Shown in pieces: positions 9,759-18,561 of a stretch of 64,000 nt of DNA (position 1 is the first letter of the stretch; every line of letters starts with the position of its first letter). Under the pieces are notes generated by a model. That model had not been told where the DNA came from, did no database searches, and saw only the letters and a list, made by a program, of their open reading frames with translations. The position numbers were made by a program, and so were the translations under genes. The stretch lies in contig NZ_CP080429.1 in the NCBI RefSeq assembly GCF_019613795.1, forward strand, positions 62,001 to 126,000. Reading direction: 5' to 3'. This stretch comes from Flavobacterium litorale. Its GTDB lineage: Bacteria; Bacteroidota; Bacteroidia; Flavobacteriales; Flavobacteriaceae.

Positions 9759-10889
9759 TTAAGAAAACATATCTTTAACTTTTTCAAAAAAAGATTTATC
9801 CGATTTCTCGGGATGCGGAACAAAGTTTTGGTCGTTGAGCGATTTTTCAAAAAATTGACGTTGTTCTTTGCTTAATGTCTTGGGTGTCCATACGTTAACA
9901 TGTACCAAAAGGTCGCCACTACCGTAGCTGTTTATACTTGGTATGCCTTTGCCTTTTAGGCGTAGTATTTTACCTGACTGTATACCTGGTTCTAGTTTTA
10001 TGCGCACTTTTCCGCTAACCGTTTCTATTTCTTTAGAAACTCCTAAAGCTGCTTCCGAGAAACTGATATATAAGTCGTAGTGTAGGTTTTCGCCTTCACG
10101 CTTTAGCATATCGTGTTCCACTTCTTCTATGGCAACAATAAGATCACCTGGCACACTATTACCACCAGGAGCCTCATTACCTTTGCCCGATACTTTTAGC
10201 TGCATACCATCTACAACGCCTGCTGGTATTTTTATAGATACAGCATCTTCTTGCAATATCATGCCATGTGCATCGGCATGTTGCGGTCTGCTTTCTATAA
10301 TTTGCCCTGTACCGCTACATACATGGCACGTAGATGCAGATTGCATTCTGCCCAATATAGTGTTGGTTATTTTCATTACCTGCCCACTACCGTTACAAGT
10401 GGTACAGGTTTTATAGCTAACGCCTTGTGCTTGTACTTTGCGTTTTACTTTTACCTTCTTTTCTACGCCATTGGCAATTTCTTCAAGGGTTAATTTAACC
10501 TTTATTCTTAAGTTACTCCCTTTCATTCTGCGTTGACCTCCGCCTCCGCCGAAACCACCAAAGCCGCCTCCACCGCCAAAAGCACTACCAAAGATATCGC
10601 CAAACTGACTGAATATGTCATCCATATTCATACCTCCGCCGCCAAATCCGCCGCCAGCACCACCATTCTCAAATGCTGCATGACCATATTGGTCATAACG
10701 TGCTTTTTTATCGGGGTCGCTTAATACCTCGTAGGCTTCTGCTGCTAGTTTAAACTTTTCTTCAGCTTCTTTATCGCCTGGGTTTTTATCAGGGTGATAT
10801 TCAATTGCTTTTTTCCTGTAGGCTTTTTTTACCTGCTCGGGTGTTGCACTTTTATCTATACCTAATATTTCGTAAAAATCTTTCTTCAT
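9759..10889 (-). CDS. dnaJ: DnaJ (Hsp40) co-chaperone, two-repeat zinc domain
   Basis: 376 residues. The J domain (1-70) has HPD at 32-34, which stimulates DnaK ATPase. A Gly/Phe-rich linker (76-118) follows, then the zinc region and the two substrate-binding beta domains (about 205-340). The zinc region holds only two CxxCxGxG repeats (Cys162/165 and Cys188/191) instead of four. By spacing these are repeats 2 and 3, which form zinc site II; the pair that forms site I is absent. The gene follows grpE by 31 bases and ends at a strong terminator, so it works with GrpE in the DnaK cycle. dnaK is not in the window. Confidence 0.96.
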   Translation of the reverse strand: MKKDFYEILGIDKSATPEQVKKAYRKKAIEYHPDKNPGDKEAEEKFKLAAEAYEVLSDPDKKARYDQYGHAAFENGGAGGGFGGGGMNMDDIFSQFGDIFGSAFGGGGGFGGFGGGGGQRRMKGSNLRIKVKLTLEEIANGVEKKVKVKRKVQAQGVSYKTCTTCNGSGQVMKITNTILGRMQSASTCHVCSGTGQIIESRPQHADAHGMILQEDAVSIKIPAGVVDGMQLKVSGKGNEAPGGNSVPGDLIVAIEEVEHDMLKREGENLHYDLYISFSEAALGVSKEIETVSGKVRIKLEPGIQSGKILRLKGKGIPSINSYGSGDLLVHVNVWTPKTLSKEQRQFFEKSLNDQNFVPHPEKSDKSFFEKVKDMFS

Positions 10890-10920
10890 TGCTTTATGCT
10901 TACACTTTATTAAGGCTTAT

Positions 10921-11508
10921 TTAGTTTCCTAGTACTACTTTTGGGAAACGTATAATTTTATCGCCTAGTTTATATCCTTTTTCTACAACGTCTACAATTT
11001 TACCTTTTAAATCGTCAGACGGTGCTGGTATTTGTGTTATAGCCTCGGCAAAATCAGCATCAAACTCATCGCCTGCTTTTAGTTGTACTTGCTCTAAACC
11101 TTTAGATTTTAATGTGTCGCTAAATTTATTATGGATAAGTTCTACACCTTTTAGCATTTCTTTATTCTCAGATTTTGCAATTTCTGCCAATGCTCTATCA
11201 AAATCGTCCATTACGGGTAGTAATGCCAATAATACTTCTTGGTTAGCCGTTTTAAATAACTCTATACGCTCTTTAGAAGTTCTTTTTTTGTAGTTTTCGA
11301 ATTCAGCAAATAGGCGTAAAAATTTATCTTTCTCCTTTGCTAATTCTTCTTTTAATTTTTCCTCCTCAGTAAGCTCTTCTACTTTTTTTGCTTCGTTATC
11401 AGCTTCCTGAGTCGTTTTTTTATCTACCGTTACCTCTTCGTTTATAATTTCTTTCTCTTTGCTCTCAGAGTTGTCTTGGCTCATGTTTTTAAATATTTTC
11501 TTAAACAT
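10921..11508 (-). CDS. grpE: GrpE nucleotide exchange factor
   Basis: 195 residues. An acidic, Lys/Glu-rich N-terminal tail (1-60) leads into a long coiled-coil helix (KDKFLRLFAEFENYKKR) and the C-terminal beta wing (GYKLGDKIIRFPKVVLGN), the family's hallmark ending. GrpE releases ADP from DnaK. It is the first gene of the grpE-dnaJ operon and has a good promoter just upstream. Confidence 0.96.
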   Translation of the reverse strand: MFKKIFKNMSQDNSESKEKEIINEEVTVDKKTTQEADNEAKKVEELTEEEKLKEELAKEKDKFLRLFAEFENYKKRTSKERIELFKTANQEVLLALLPVMDDFDRALAEIAKSENKEMLKGVELIHNKFSDTLKSKGLEQVQLKAGDEFDADFAEAITQIPAPSDDLKGKIVDVVEKGYKLGDKIIRFPKVVLGN

Positions 11509-11537
11509 TTAGTTTTCCTATTGTTACATCGGGTGTG

Positions 11538-11570
11538 CAAAAGTACTGCCAAAGGCATAAAAATGTCAAA
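11538..11570 (-). promoter_or_regulatory. Probable promoter of grpE-dnaJ
   Basis: On the minus strand TTTG (11570-11567) is followed after 21 bases by TACTTTTG (11545-11538), matching the Bacteroidetes -33 TTTG and -7 TAnnTTTG elements. The grpE start codon lies about 30 bases downstream. The spacing is at the long end. Confidence 0.55.
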
Positions 11571-11767
11571 TTGTCACAGGGAATTTAATTTGCTTTAAGT
11601 GGTAAAATAGCCACAATAGTACTGCACCCAAAAATGGCTGCAAATATACTATTAGGTATTTGGATTATAGTAATAAGTAAGTACAAATTATTTTCATCTA
11701 AGTACATTTAGATGAGATAATTATAATGAGGAGTAATTGGATAAAATAGCAATGTAATGCTTTGTAA

Positions 11768-12673
11768 CTATTTTAATTCTTTTCGTAATGCTTTTTCTAA
11801 CGATAGGTATTCAAACTGAAAACCTTTGCCTATTATTTTTTTAGCACTTACATTTTGGCTGCTTAATAATATTATATGCATTTCGCCGAGTATAAGTTGT
11901 AGCATAAATTTAGGTACGTTAGGCATAAAGTAAGGTCTGTCCAATACTTTAGCTATCGTTTTCATCAATTCGTTGTTAGTAACGGGATGCGGTGCAACGG
12001 CATTGTATACGCCCTCTAACTTATTTTGTAAAACGTATTTGTACATGCTTACCAAATCGTGTATATGTATCCACGATTGTATTTGTTTACCGCTACCTAA
12101 GCCTGAACCTGCGCCAAGCTTTACAGGTTTTGCCATTTCGGTAAGGGCACCACCTTTGCCTGATAGTACTATACCTGTACGCATTTTTGCTACTTTAATA
12201 CCTAGCGTAGCAATTTTATCTGCAGCAGCTTCCCATTTTTCTACAACGCGCCCTAAAAAAGAATCGTCAATGGCTGTATTGGTTTCGGAGTACACCGTAT
12301 CCGTGCTATCAGGATATATACCTGTACCAGAAGCGGATATAAAGTGTTTTACTTGATGATTGGTGTGTTTAAGCAAACTATACAATACATTAGTAGATAA
12401 TATACGGCTCTCTAGTATTTCCTGCTTGTACTCATCCGTCCAACGTTCAGATACAGATGCACCTGCTAAATGAATAATAGCGTCTACTTCATCTATACAA
12501 TCTTTGTCTATAATGCCACTCTCAGGATTCCAATAATATCCTTTATAGTCTTGCTCTTTTTGGATTTTACTTTTTGATGTAGTAAGATAATTAATATGAA
12601 TTCCGTTTTTAAGCAACAACGATACTAACTCTGTACCAACAAGACCAGTAGCTCCCGTGATTAAAACTTTCAT
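11768..12673 (-). CDS. TIGR01777 family epimerase (YfcH-like)
   Basis: 301 residues. The NAD(P)-binding Rossmann start is VLITGATGLVGTELV. WNPESGIID, HLAGASVSERW and GTGIYPD are motifs of the TIGR01777 group of extended SDR proteins, and the C-terminal segment continues into the family's small second domain. These are NAD(P)-dependent epimerase/dehydratase-like proteins whose substrate is not known. Length is normal. A 258-base gap with no other gene separates it from grpE. Confidence 0.88.
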   Translation of the reverse strand: MKVLITGATGLVGTELVSLLLKNGIHINYLTTSKSKIQKEQDYKGYYWNPESGIIDKDCIDEVDAIIHLAGASVSERWTDEYKQEILESRILSTNVLYSLLKHTNHQVKHFISASGTGIYPDSTDTVYSETNTAIDDSFLGRVVEKWEAAADKIATLGIKVAKMRTGIVLSGKGGALTEMAKPVKLGAGSGLGSGKQIQSWIHIHDLVSMYKYVLQNKLEGVYNAVAPHPVTNNELMKTIAKVLDRPYFMPNVPKFMLQLILGEMHIILLSSQNVSAKKIIGKGFQFEYLSLEKALRKELK

Positions 12674-12768
12674 AAATTATATTTTCAACAAAGATACTAT
12701 CAGTGTATTATAATTAATCGTTAAAGCACTGTGTTTAACGATTGTTTATGATTTGTTTCAGTTATAAT

Positions 12769-13221
12769 TTACTTGGTTTTTATGCTCCACTCAAACTCCA
12801 TTAACGATACTTGGTCGCCCTTTTCGTCAACTCCAACCGACGTAAGCCAAAAAGTTTGCCCCTCACCTGTTGTAATTGCCTTTTGTATTATGACTTCCAG
12901 TTTATCGCCATCGTTACACGTAAATGTAATGCGCCCTGTAGCCTTTTTAGAGAAGTTACTTTTGTTATTAGCTACAAGCATGGATATTTTTTTGCCGCTC
13001 TTTTTTATATGATACATTACCAAAACACCCGTAGTGAGCTCGGCAGCCATAGCCTGAACAGCAAAATACATAGATTTAAATGGGTTTTGGTTGAACCATT
13101 TGTGCTTTACTGTGGCTACACATTTTGTTGTAGTAACTTGTTTTACACGTACTCCACTCCAATAGGCTGAAGGTAATTTAAAGAAAAGAAATGTATTTAA
13201 TTTTGATGGCGTAAACTCCAT
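12769..13221 (-). CDS. DUF4442 hotdog-fold protein
   Basis: 150 residues. The segment NQNPFKSMYFAVQAMAAELTTG is the long central helix of a hotdog fold, flanked by beta strands, and fits DUF4442 (PaaI/YiiD-like putative thioesterases). No clear catalytic acid can be assigned. It is divergent from the DUF4870 gene, with which it shares a 157-base intergenic region. Confidence 0.75.
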   Translation of the reverse strand: MEFTPSKLNTFLFFKLPSAYWSGVRVKQVTTTKCVATVKHKWFNQNPFKSMYFAVQAMAAELTTGVLVMYHIKKSGKKISMLVANNKSNFSKKATGRITFTCNDGDKLEVIIQKAITTGEGQTFWLTSVGVDEKGDQVSLMEFEWSIKTK

Positions 13222-13315
13222 AAAGGTCTTATTTTACTGCTAATATAGTGATATTTAATTACTTTTTAACAGGGGTTACATTTGTTAATATTATGTTAAT
13301 TTTAAGTACTTTGCA

Positions 13316-13347
13316 TTGCATAATACCTTTTTTTAAACATATATTTG
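13316..13347 (+). promoter_or_regulatory. Probable promoter of the DUF4870-PspC cluster
   Basis: TTG (13316-13318) and TATATTTG (13340-13347) are 21 bases apart and match the Bacteroidetes vegetative promoter. The DUF4870 start codon is 31 bases downstream of the -7 element. Confidence 0.55.
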
Positions 13348-13378
13348 CATAGGAAATTAATAGCTAATAACACATACT

Positions 13379-13831
13379 ATGGTAACAACAGCAGACAAAA
13401 CAGGTGCAACACTAATGCAAATAAGTGCATTTTCGCAATACATATTCCCTTTTGGTAACCTTATTTTTCCTACTATAATATGGAGTTTAAAAAGAAAAGA
13501 ATCAGAGTTTATTAATGAGAATGGAAAACGCATCATAAATTTTCAATTGAGCCTGCTACTCTATTTTATGATATTATTAATTGTTAGCGTACCCATTATA
13601 CTTTACAATATTTTTAATGGTATAGACGTAATGCTGTTGGACGATGGCCATTGGGTAGAGGAGCAATTTACAGTAGGCAGAATTACAGGTATTGCCATAG
13701 CAGCTATAGTAAGTATAATTTTACTGGCAGCATTAAAAGTAATTGAATTCTTTTTAATACTGTATGCCGCAGTTAAAAACAGTAATGGCGAAGTATACAA
13801 ATTTCCGTTAACCATAAAATTTATAAAATAA
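13379..13831 (+). CDS. DUF4870 membrane protein
   Basis: 150 residues with three transmembrane helices. The stretch FPFGNLIFPTIIWSLKRKES and NGKRIINFQLSLLLY is characteristic of DUF4870 (Tic20-like), a family of small membrane proteins without known function. An acidic external loop (DDGHWVEE) lies between helices 2 and 3. It leads the cluster of DUF2807, PadR and PspC genes, all on the plus strand, with 75 bases before the next gene. Confidence 0.85.
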   Translation: MVTTADKTGATLMQISAFSQYIFPFGNLIFPTIIWSLKRKESEFINENGKRIINFQLSLLLYFMILLIVSVPIILYNIFNGIDVMLLDDGHWVEEQFTVGRITGIAIAAIVSIILLAALKVIEFFLILYAAVKNSNGEVYKFPLTIKFIK

Positions 13832-13841
13832 TTAGCCAATC

Positions 13842-13855
13842 GCCTGCTTGCAGGC
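13842..13855 (+). other. Short hairpin in the DUF4870-DUF2807 gap
   Basis: GCCTG-CTTG-CAGGC forms a 5-bp stem with a tetraloop just after the DUF4870 stop. There is no T run after it, so it is not a standard terminator. It may trim or stabilise the transcript. Confidence 0.45.
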
Positions 13856-13859
13856 AAAA

Positions 13860-13893
13860 CAATCAATCATCAATCACAATCAATCATCAATCA
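13860..13893 (+). repeat. 17-bp perfect tandem duplication
   Basis: Two adjacent identical copies of CAATCAATCATCAATCA, themselves built of CAAT/CATCAAT sub-units, lie 13 bases before the start codon of the first DUF2807 gene. The sequence is unstructured and could set ribosome access or be prone to slippage. Confidence 0.9.
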
Positions 13894-13906
13894 AAAACGA
13901 ACAATC

Positions 13907-14656
13907 ATGAAAACAATGTTAGTAATGGCTGCCCTTGCTTTAACAAGCACAATAGCAGTAGCACAAAATGAGGAAACCAGAAATGTATCTGACTTTAACA
14001 GTATTAAGGTAGAAAATGGTATTGAGGTAATTTATACCCATAACGATACTGAGTCGGTAAAAGTAAAAACTACAGATAACAATGCTATGAACTATGTAGT
14101 TACAGAGCGTAGCGGAAAAGAATTACGCATTTACATTAATAATAATGCAAAAGATGCAGCGGTAAATGTAGCTAAAAACATTCAGGTATATGTATCTGAT
14201 AATAACACGGCATCTATAACCGCCAAAACAGGAGCAACGGTAAAAGTTACCAACCAAATTAATACACCTAAACTCAGTATTACCCTAAAAACTGGTAGTA
14301 CTTTTACAGGAAATATAAATGCTACCGAAATATGCGATATTAAAGCTGCATCAGGTAGTGCTTTTAAAGGGAGCATAATAACAGAAGAGTTTAAAGCTAT
14401 AATTACGGGAGGAGCTTATGTAGCATTAAACGGGCATGCAGAAAAATCGGAAGTACTATGCAATGGAGGTACACTTACAGGAGATAAGTTTACATGTGAA
14501 AAGGCGGAAGTTTGGGCAAAACGAATGTCGTCAGTAGCTTTACACGTTACAGACAGCGTTATGGCAACCACCGATACATCTTCTGCAATTAGTTATTCGG
14601 GTAAACCCAATAAAATTCACTTGGGAGACGATAACTTTGCTATAAGAAAAAACTAA
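13907..14656 (+). CDS. DUF2807 (head GIN domain) secreted protein
   Basis: 249 residues with a cleavable signal peptide (MKTMLVMAALALTSTIAVAQ). The mature part opens with the family motif VSDFNSIKVENGIEVIYT (the GIN motif) and continues as short repeating strands with Gly/Ser/Thr turns, as expected for a right-handed beta-helix. It lacks a lipobox, so it is probably periplasmic or sent to the surface. It is one of three DUF2807 paralogs in this cluster. Function is not known; its place beside PadR and PspC suggests envelope stress. Confidence 0.86.
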   Translation: MKTMLVMAALALTSTIAVAQNEETRNVSDFNSIKVENGIEVIYTHNDTESVKVKTTDNNAMNYVVTERSGKELRIYINNNAKDAAVNVAKNIQVYVSDNNTASITAKTGATVKVTNQINTPKLSITLKTGSTFTGNINATEICDIKAASGSAFKGSIITEEFKAIITGGAYVALNGHAEKSEVLCNGGTLTGDKFTCEKAEVWAKRMSSVALHVTDSVMATTDTSSAISYSGKPNKIHLGDDNFAIRKN

Positions 14657-14715
14657 TAGCAGTAACTATGGAAGCTGCTTATACATATAATGAAACGATA
14701 GTAAAAATAAAGCCT

Positions 14716-15048
14716 ATGAATATTGAAAACACCAAGGCACAAATGCGTAAAGGGGTTTTAGAGTTTTGCATACTCTCTGTATTAAAACAGAAGGATGCAT
14801 ATACCTCTGAAATACTAGATACGCTTAAAAATGCCAAGCTTCTTGTGGTGGAGGGTACAGTATACCCACTACTAACAAGACTTAAAAATGACGGGCTGCT
14901 CAGTTACCGCTGGGAAGAATCGACATCGGGACCACCAAGAAAATACTATGGTCTTACCGATGAGGGACAAGAATTTTTAAAAGAATTGAACATAACCTGG
15001 ACGGAGCTTTCCGACGCAGTAAATATAATAACCAGCCAAAAAGCATAG
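14716..15048 (+). CDS. PadR-family transcriptional regulator
   Basis: 110 residues from the Met of MNIENTKAQMRKG. An in-frame Met at 14668 would add 16 residues with no family similarity, so the later start is preferred. The winged helix is clear: GVLEFCILSVLKQ, VEGTVYPLLTRLKNDGLL, and the wing SGPPRKYYGLTDEGQEFL. PadR proteins are dimeric repressors that often control neighbouring membrane or export genes. The pspC gene starts two bases after this stop, so both are translated from one message and PadR likely controls its own cluster. Confidence 0.9.
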   Translation: MNIENTKAQMRKGVLEFCILSVLKQKDAYTSEILDTLKNAKLLVVEGTVYPLLTRLKNDGLLSYRWEESTSGPPRKYYGLTDEGQEFLKELNITWTELSDAVNIITSQKA

Positions 15049-15050
15049 CC

Positions 15051-16775
15051 ATGAACAAAACAGTAAGTATAAATTTAGGAGGTCTTTTCTTTCATATAGA
15101 TGAAGATGCCTACCAAAAACTAAATCACTATTTTGATGCTATAAGAAAATCGCTTTTACCTGAGGGTAAAGACGAGATAATGAACGACATTGAAAGCCGT
15201 ATTGGAGAACTTTTAACAGAAAAACTCAAAAACGAAAAGCAGGTAGTTGGCACAAAGGAAGTTGAAGAGGTTATAGAAATTATGGGACAACCTGAGGACT
15301 ATAGGCTTGACGACGACGGTACTGCACAAAAAAATACTAGTACCGATTATAGCGCACCTTACTACGGAGCAAAACGCACACGCAAATTTTATCGTGACAA
15401 CGAAAAAAATATAATAGGTGGTGTTTGTGCAGGTATAGCCCACTACTTTAGGATAGATCCGCTATGGATTCGTATTCTGTTTATAATATCGCCATTCCTT
15501 TCCTTTGGTAGTAGTATTATTATATACGTATTACTATGGATACTTATACCCGAAGCAGTAACAACTACCGAAAAGTTGGAAATGACAGGCGAAGCCATAA
15601 ACATATCCAATATTGAGCGTAAAGTACGTGAGGAGTTTGATGCATTGGGCAAAAAAATCCAGAGTGTTGATTACGATAAAATTGGTGCTAACGCAAAATC
15701 GGGAGCAGAGAAATTGGGAAACGGATTCGAGAAGGTTTTTGTAGCTATTTTTAAAGCAATTTCAAAAGTAATAGGAGCTGGTATTACTGTATTTTCTGCT
15801 TTATCGCTCGTAGGTCTTCTCATTTTTTTCTTTACCATATTATTTACCTCATCAGCAAAAGTAACAGTACTATATCCCTTTATTGTTAGCCTAAATTATA
15901 CTAATATTCCAATTTGGGTAACTTCAATGCTATTATTCTTAGCCATTGCAATACCATTATTCTCATTATTCCTACTCGGATTAAAAATACTAACCGAGAA
16001 TTTAAGGTCTATAGGCAATACAGCAAAGTATACATTACTTGCTTTATGGATAGTGGCTTTGGGCGGACTTGTATATATTGGTGTAATGGAACGCCATGAA
16101 ATTAATGCAGAAGGTAAAACCGTTATGAAAAAAGAAATTAACATTACCGAAAACGATACACTTAACCTAAAGTTTAGATATAACACTTATTTCGATAAAT
16201 CGTTCGAAAATGGAAGTAGTTTCAGAATAGAGCAAGATAGTGCAGGTAACAATATTATTTACTCTAATGATGTTACACTATTTCTAATGAAATCTGACGA
16301 ACCCAAAGCCTACCTGCAAATCGAGAAAATATCGTTAGGCAGTTCAATGTCAGAAGCTAGAAAAAGAGCGGAATTAATAGCATATAATTTTGAAAATGAA
16401 GAAAATACGCTAATTTTGGATAATTATCTTACAACAGATAGAGAAAACAAATATCGCAATCAAAAGGTAGAATTGTTTTTATATTTACCAGTAGGTACTC
16501 ACTTTTTACCTGACAGTAGTGTAAAACACTACGACGAAACGGATAACTCTTTCTTTGACCTTTGGTACGATTCTGAAAACATGTATCGTATGGATAAAAA
16601 CGATGTTAAGTGTATTACGTGCGATCACTATATTGAAGAACAAGAAGCACAAAGAGAGATGGAAGAAGAAGAACGTGCTTTGGAACACGCACATGCTGAT
16701 GACGATGCTGTGACAAAAGGATATTTACACATTAACGATGAAGATATAGATGTAACAATAAAAAATGAACAGTAA
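15051..16775 (+). CDS. PspC-domain envelope protein
   Basis: 574 residues. The cytoplasmic N-terminus (1-105) opens with NKTVSINLGGLFFHIDEDAY and a helical segment. A PspC domain follows at 109-169 (YRDNEKNIIGGVCAGIAHYF, then two helices ending ILIPEA), then an amphipathic region, three more transmembrane helices (about 245-345) and a long external domain rich in beta strands, ending in an acidic Glu/His tail. PspC in other bacteria senses damage to the inner membrane. It directly follows padR and is followed 16 bases later by a DUF2807 lipoprotein gene. Confidence 0.87.
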   Translation: MNKTVSINLGGLFFHIDEDAYQKLNHYFDAIRKSLLPEGKDEIMNDIESRIGELLTEKLKNEKQVVGTKEVEEVIEIMGQPEDYRLDDDGTAQKNTSTDYSAPYYGAKRTRKFYRDNEKNIIGGVCAGIAHYFRIDPLWIRILFIISPFLSFGSSIIIYVLLWILIPEAVTTTEKLEMTGEAINISNIERKVREEFDALGKKIQSVDYDKIGANAKSGAEKLGNGFEKVFVAIFKAISKVIGAGITVFSALSLVGLLIFFFTILFTSSAKVTVLYPFIVSLNYTNIPIWVTSMLLFLAIAIPLFSLFLLGLKILTENLRSIGNTAKYTLLALWIVALGGLVYIGVMERHEINAEGKTVMKKEINITENDTLNLKFRYNTYFDKSFENGSSFRIEQDSAGNNIIYSNDVTLFLMKSDEPKAYLQIEKISLGSSMSEARKRAELIAYNFENEENTLILDNYLTTDRENKYRNQKVELFLYLPVGTHFLPDSSVKHYDETDNSFFDLWYDSENMYRMDKNDVKCITCDHYIEEQEAQREMEEEERALEHAHADDDAVTKGYLHINDEDIDVTIKNEQ

Positions 16776-16791
16776 TTTAAACCTATAAGTA

Positions 16792-17550
16792 ATGACAAAA
16801 ATTATTTTACAAATAACCAAAATAATAATTACTATTGTTAGCCTTATACTCTTTAGTTCGTGTGCCTTTATTAATGATGGCGATGGTAACGGATACTCTT
16901 ACAGGAACGTTAAAGGAAATGGCAATGTAATAACGGAAAAGCGTAACGTTAAAAATGGTTTTAACTACGTATCAGGCGGAAGCGGTTTGGAAATAACTAT
17001 AGAACAAGGTAGTGAAACCAGTATAACTGTGGAGGCTGATGAAAACTTGCAGAAGCATATTATAACAGAAGTTAAAGGCAGAGAGTTGGTTATTTATACC
17101 GATGTAAACCTTAAAAAGGCCAGTGCAAAAAAAATAATGATACGTATGCCCGAAATAAAAGGGATATCATCATCTAGTAGTGCATCAATAACCACCAAAA
17201 AATCAATAAAAGCTACAACATTAAACCTATCGTCTAGTAGTGGTAGCGAAATGAATGTTACTATTAATGCCGATAATGTTACGTGCGATGCTAGCAGCGG
17301 TGCTGCCCTACTAGTATATGGAAACACACGTGACCTAATGACGGAATCATCTAGTGGTGGTACCGTAAATGCTAAGGGGCTTACTGCAGAAAATGTAAAA
17401 GCAGATGCATCCAGCGGTGGTAGCACTATAGTTAATCCTAAACAAAGCTTGAAAGCAGAAGCATCAAGCGGTGGTAGTATCAAGTACATTAATACTCCCA
17501 AAAATATTAGTAAAGAATCTTCATCTGGAGGAAGCATTTACAAAGGATAA
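16792..17550 (+). CDS. DUF2807 lipoprotein
   Basis: 252 residues. The N-terminus ends in a lipobox LFSSC with Cys24, so it is a lipoprotein. The body is a DUF2807 beta-helix in which the turns repeat as SSSSGSE, ASSGAAL, SSSGGTV, ASSGGST, ASSGGSI, ESSSGGS at about 20-residue spacing. The regular Ser-Gly turns suggest a stacked solenoid. It is the last gene before a terminator in the DUF4870-PspC cluster. Its role is not known; it may be the outer partner of the PspC protein. Confidence 0.86.
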   Translation: MTKIILQITKIIITIVSLILFSSCAFINDGDGNGYSYRNVKGNGNVITEKRNVKNGFNYVSGGSGLEITIEQGSETSITVEADENLQKHIITEVKGRELVIYTDVNLKKASAKKIMIRMPEIKGISSSSSASITTKKSIKATTLNLSSSSGSEMNVTINADNVTCDASSGAALLVYGNTRDLMTESSSGGTVNAKGLTAENVKADASSGGSTIVNPKQSLKAEASSGGSIKYINTPKNISKESSSGGSIYKG

Positions 17551-17600
17551 TATGTGTTAGTTTTAAAATAGCACTACCAATTAAATAATAGTTTCACAAT

Positions 17601-17630
17601 AAAAACACCAGCACACGCTGGTGTTTTTTT
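17601..17630 (+). terminator. Terminator of the PspC cluster
   Basis: CACCAGC-ACAC-GCTGGTG followed by seven T. Confidence 0.88.
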
Positions 17631-17637
17631 ATATTTG
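17630..17637 (+). promoter_or_regulatory. -7 element of the third DUF2807 gene
   Basis: TATATTTG matches the Bacteroidetes -7 box and begins in the T run of the preceding terminator. Transcription would start near 17644. No clear -33 box is seen, because the terminator stem occupies that position. Confidence 0.45.
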
Positions 17638-17658
17638 CTACATACAAACCAACATATT

Positions 17659-18489
17659 ATGAAGAATGCGTTTATAGTACTTTTTACAGTACTTATTACT
17701 ACCGTAGTAACAGCCCAGAAAAAAGAGAAAATAAAAGGCTCTAAAACCGTTAGTGTTACCCAAAAAGAGGTAAGTAGCTTTGATAGCATAGAAATAGAAG
17801 ATAATATTGAGGTATTTTTAATAAAAGGCGACACCGAAGGATTAGAAGTAGATGCTGATGATAACTTACACGAAATTATTAAAGCAGAAAGCTATGGCAG
17901 TACCCTACGAATAACAACTACCAAAAGAGTAGCCAGTGCTAAAAAATTAAGTGTACGCGTTACGTATACCGACAAACTTACATCGGTTATAGCAAAACAT
18001 GAGGTAGTACTTAATGCTATTTCTGGCTTGGAATTAAGTAATATTACCATAAAGAATTTAGACTATTCGGAATCATACTTAAACGTAAAATCCAAAAATT
18101 TTAGCTTAATAATGGATGATAAAACTAAGGCTGAAATTAATGTACAATCGGATAGTAGCACCGTTATACTGAGCAAAAATGCAAAGTTAAAAGCATTAAT
18201 AGCCACCCAAAGTGCTGCACTAGATTTATACCAAAAATCAAACGCTACAATAGAGGGCGATGCTGCCAAAGCACATATACGCCTTGACAATAATGCAGAG
18301 TTAGAAAGCAGAAATTTTACCGTTAAAGATATGACCATCTTAGCCGAAGGCTACAGTAACTGCAATATATTAGCTACAGAAACTATAAATATATCGGCAA
18401 ACGGAAAAGCTGAAATTCGACTGTACGGAACTCCTAAAATAAATGTAGCTGCTTTTACCGAAAACGCAACACTCTACAAAAAAGAATAA
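17659..18489 (+). CDS. DUF2807 (head GIN domain) secreted protein
   Basis: 276 residues from the Met of MKNAFIVLFTVLITTVVTAQ, a signal peptide. An upstream in-frame start at 17635 overlaps the -7 promoter element and the previous terminator, so it is rejected. The mature part starts with VSSFDSIEIEDNIEVFLIKG, the same GIN motif as the other two paralogs, then beta-helix repeats. It has its own promoter and terminator, so it can be expressed apart from the PspC cluster. Confidence 0.85.
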   Translation: MKNAFIVLFTVLITTVVTAQKKEKIKGSKTVSVTQKEVSSFDSIEIEDNIEVFLIKGDTEGLEVDADDNLHEIIKAESYGSTLRITTTKRVASAKKLSVRVTYTDKLTSVIAKHEVVLNAISGLELSNITIKNLDYSESYLNVKSKNFSLIMDDKTKAEINVQSDSSTVILSKNAKLKALIATQSAALDLYQKSNATIEGDAAKAHIRLDNNAELESRNFTVKDMTILAEGYSNCNILATETINISANGKAEIRLYGTPKINVAAFTENATLYKKE

Positions 18490-18510
18490 ATTTTACAAAC
18501 TACAGATACA

Positions 18511-18543
18511 AAAAAAGCAGTACCGTTTGGTACTGCTTTTTTT
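18511..18543. terminator. Bidirectional terminator
   Basis: GCAGTACC-GTTT-GGTACTGC with an A run before and a T run after. It ends both the plus-strand DUF2807 gene and the minus-strand trxB gene. Confidence 0.88.
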
Positions 18544-18561
18544 GTATGTACTGTATATTAA

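Noticed and set aside
14668..14715. Longer start for the PadR gene
   Set aside because: The extra 16 residues have no similarity to PadR proteins; the Met at 14716 begins the conserved part.
17635..17658. Longer start for the third DUF2807 gene
   Set aside because: It overlaps the -7 promoter element and the terminator tail, and would spoil the signal peptide.
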